From NCBI GenBank assembly GCA_027037705.1, contig JALVYZ010000292.1, positions 1 through 8,994 of the forward strand: a stretch of DNA of 8,994 nucleotides. The letters run 5' to 3'. A program made the translations under genes and the position numbers. Shown here one piece after another: positions 7,185 to 8,994 of the stretch; positions within the stretch are counted from its first letter, which is position 1, and every line of letters begins with the position of its first letter. Origin of the DNA: a bacterium (GTDB taxonomy: Bacteria > DYJV01 > JALVYZ01). The notes under the pieces were generated by a model. It was not told the DNA's origin. It made no database searches and saw nothing but the letters and a program-made list of their open reading frames with translations.

Positions 7185-8126
7185 ATGAGAGTATTAGTTA
7201 CAGGTGGAGCAGGTTTTATAGGAAGTCATTTATGTGATTACCTTTTGAAAAAAGGTCATGAAGTAATATGTCTTGATAATTTTTTTACTGGAAGAAAGGA
7301 AAATATAAAACATAATTTAGATAATTTTAAATTTGAAGTTATAAGACACGATATTGTTCAGCCAATTTTTCTTGAAGTTGACTGGATTTTTCATTTAGCA
7401 AGTCCTGCAAGTCCAATTCACTATCAATACAATCCTGTAAAAACCACAAAAACAAATGTTATGGGAACAATCCACATGCTTGGGCTTGCTAAAAGAGTTA
7501 AAGCACGAATTTTACTTGCTTCAACTTCAGAAGTTTATGGGGATCCCACAGTCCATCCTCAAAAAGAAGACTATTGGGGGAATGTAAATCCAATAGGACC
7601 AAGAAGTTGTTATGATGAAGGCAAGAGAGTTGCTGAAACATTGATGATGGATTATTATAGACAGAATAATGTTGATATTAGAATTGTTAGGATTTTTAAT
7701 ACTTATGGTCCGAGAATGTTAAAAAATGACGGAAGAGTAGTTAGTAATTTTATTGTGCAGGCTTTGACAAATGAAGATATTACTGTATTTGGTGATGGAA
7801 CACAGACAAGGTCCTTCTGTTATATAGATGACTTAGTTGAAGGATTATACAGAATGATGGAACAGGAAAAACATATTGGTCCAATAAATTTAGGCAATCC
7901 AGAAGAATACAAAATTATAGAGCTTGCAAAAAAGATAATTGAAATGACTAATAGTAAATCAAAAATAGTTTATAAATCATTACCTCCAGATGATCCGACT
8001 CAAAGACAACCAGATATAACTTTAGCAAAAAAAATTTTAAATTGGCAACCAACAATTAGTCTTGACAAAGGTTTAAAAAAGACAATTGAATACTTTAAAA
8101 AAATATTGGAGGTGAAAAATGTATAA
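7185..8126 (+). CDS. uxs: UDP-glucuronate decarboxylase (UDP-xylose synthase), short soluble form
   Basis: A 313-residue extended short-chain dehydrogenase/reductase expected to convert UDP-glucuronate to UDP-xylose and CO2 with tightly bound NAD, in the cytoplasm. The Rossmann motif is [10 protein letters not shown] (6-15; G7, G10, G13), with D31 after strand 2 for the NAD ribose. [12 protein letters not shown] (70-81) and [19 protein letters not shown] (135-153) are highly characteristic of UDP-xylose synthases. The catalytic set is present: S/T before E116 in TSEVYGDP, the Y143-x-x-x-K147 pair, and R274 in TQRQPDI near the C-terminus. There is no N-terminal membrane anchor, as in bacterial and cytosolic forms. 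The product would feed xylose into a surface polysaccharide, lipopolysaccharide or glycoprotein; which one cannot be seen here. The gene follows pilW by 34 bases and overlaps the next gene by 8 bases. A related dTDP-glucose dehydratase or UDP-glucose epimerase is unlikely given the signature segments. Confidence 0.93.
   Translation: MRVLVTGGAGFIGSHLCDYLLKKGHEVICLDNFFTGRKENIKHNLDNFKFEVIRHDIVQPIFLEVDWIFHLASPASPIHYQYNPVKTTKTNVMGTIHMLGLAKRVKARILLASTSEVYGDPTVHPQKEDYWGNVNPIGPRSCYDEGKRVAETLMMDYYRQNNVDIRIVRIFNTYGPRMLKNDGRVVSNFIVQALTNEDITVFGDGTQTRSFCYIDDLVEGLYRMMEQEKHIGPINLGNPEEYKIIELAKKIIEMTNSKSKIVYKSLPPDDPTQRQPDITLAKKILNWQPTISLDKGLKKTIEYFKKILEVKNV
8108..8114 (+). promoter_or_regulatory. Strong ribosome binding site for the acyl-CoA ligase, inside uxs
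   Basis: GGAGGTG within the last codons of uxs lies 4 bases before the ATG at 8119. It decides the start of the downstream ligase and explains the 8-base overlap of the two reading frames. The arrangement implies co-transcription and probably coupled translation. Confidence 0.75.
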
Positions 8127-8994
8127 AATCATTGAAAGGACACAATCAGCATATGATTATCAATTATTAATTAAAAGAATTATTGAAACACCATTAATAT
8201 ATTTTCCAGAACAGGAAATAGTATACAGAGATTTAAGAAGATATACTTATAAAGATTTTTATAAAAGATTAAAAAAAGCTGCAAACATGCTTGAAAAGTT
8301 AGGAGTTAAGCCAGGTTCTGTTGTTGGAGTAATGGATTGGGATTCATATAGATATCTTGAATTATTTTTTACAATTCCAATGATTGGTTCAATTATTCAT
8401 ACTATAAATATAAGATTAAGTCCTGAACAGATTTTATTTACCATAAATCATGCAGAAGATGAAATTTTATTTGTTAATAGGGATTTTCAACCTTTAATTG
8501 AGAAAATTAAAGATAAATTTACAACAGTAAAAGAAATAATTTATATGAGTGATGACTTACAACAAAGTGATTATGATAATCTTATTGATGAAGCTAATGA
8601 AGATTATGAATTTCCAGATTTTGATGAAAATACTCAAGCAACATTATTTTACACAACTGGCACAACAGGAAATCCAAAAGGAGTTTATTTTAGCCATAGA
8701 CAATTAATGCTTCATACTTTATCTGTTACAATTGCTGCAAGTGGATATGAAACAAATGGAAGATTTCGTTCAAATGATGTATATATGCCAATAACTCCTA
8801 TGTTTCATGTTCATGCATGGGGAATCCCATTTGTAGCTACTGTACTTGGAGTTAAACAAGTTTATCCAGGAAGGTATGACCCAGAATTACTTCTAACTTT
8901 AATTGAAAAAGAAAAAGTGACATTTTCCCATTGTGTCCCTACAATATTACATATGCTTCTCACACATCCTAAAGCAAAAGAAGTAGACCTATCA
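8119..8994 (+). CDS. AMP-forming fatty acyl-CoA ligase (AlkK-like), N-terminal part, cut by window end
   Basis: The frame is open from ATG 8119 to the end of the window, giving 292 residues of an adenylate-forming (ANL) enzyme; the family usually has about 530-560 residues, so roughly half is present. The protein would activate a fatty acid with ATP to the acyl-AMP and then form the CoA thioester. The ATP phosphate-binding motif is [11 protein letters not shown] (178-188). PMFHVHAWG (227-235) is the second core motif; the form with His-x-x-x-Trp-Gly resembles medium-chain ligases of the AlkK type more than acetyl-CoA synthetase. [10 protein letters not shown] (255-264) and the following CVPTIL segment fit the same group. 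The aspartate and lysine motifs of the C-terminal half lie outside the window. There is no signal peptide, so it should be cytoplasmic or peripheral to the membrane. The start overlaps uxs by 8 bases. Substrate chain length is not determinable. Confidence 0.9.
   Translation, partial: MYKIIERTQSAYDYQLLIKRIIETPLIYFPEQEIVYRDLRRYTYKDFYKRLKKAANMLEKLGVKPGSVVGVMDWDSYRYLELFFTIPMIGSIIHTINIRLSPEQILFTINHAEDEILFVNRDFQPLIEKIKDKFTTVKEIIYMSDDLQQSDYDNLIDEANEDYEFPDFDENTQATLFYTTGTTGNPKGVYFSHRQLMLHTLSVTIAASGYETNGRFRSNDVYMPITPMFHVHAWGIPFVATVLGVKQVYPGRYDPELLLTLIEKEKVTFSHCVPTILHMLLTHPKAKEVDLS

Overview
The window is a compact, entirely plus-strand block from an AT-rich genome (about 30% GC by eye). It carries the tip / minor-pilin section of a type IV pilus operon, followed by a nucleotide-sugar gene and a fatty-acid activation gene. 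The three prepilins and a secreted PilY1 homologue point to a Gram-negative, piliated bacterium. The low GC, Lys/Ile/Asn-rich proteins and very tight packing would suit low-GC thermophilic lineages such as Deferribacterota or Aquificota, but the sequence does not settle the taxonomy.

Layout: (1) 1-117, the last 38 codons of an unidentified gene; by position it could be another minor pilin such as PilX. (2) 130-5136, a 1668-residue PilY1-type pilus tip adhesin. (3) 5133-5663, a FimT/GspH-type minor prepilin. (4) 5660-6154, a PilV-type minor prepilin. (5) 6158-7150, a PilW-type minor prepilin. (6) 7185-8126, a UDP-glucuronate decarboxylase (UDP-xylose synthase). (7) 8119-8994, the first 292 codons of an AMP-forming fatty acyl-CoA ligase cut by the window end. 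The intergenic gaps are 12, -4, -4, 3, 34 and -8 bases. No gap holds an evident promoter or hairpin terminator, so the block looks like one transcription unit with translational coupling. There is no gene-free stretch over 300 bases.

How the genes work together: in known type IV pili, FimT/FimU, PilV, PilW, PilX and PilY1 form a priming complex in the inner membrane that starts pilus assembly and ends up at the pilus tip. The last two genes belong to sugar-nucleotide and lipid metabolism. Their link to the pilus is positional only.

The most distinctive content is in PilY1. Its C-terminal beta-propeller domain is conventional. The N-terminal half, which in Pseudomonas carries a von Willebrand A domain, appears instead to be two successive DUF2341 plus concanavalin/LamG-like modules separated by an Ig-like beta-sandwich. 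The propeller also carries a twin CX3C insertion, and its expected calcium loop looks partly degraded. Meanwhile PilW carries a textbook EF-hand-type loop and FimT a related Asp/Asn-rich loop. I see no CRISPR, RNA gene, insertion sequence or clearly new defence-type system.
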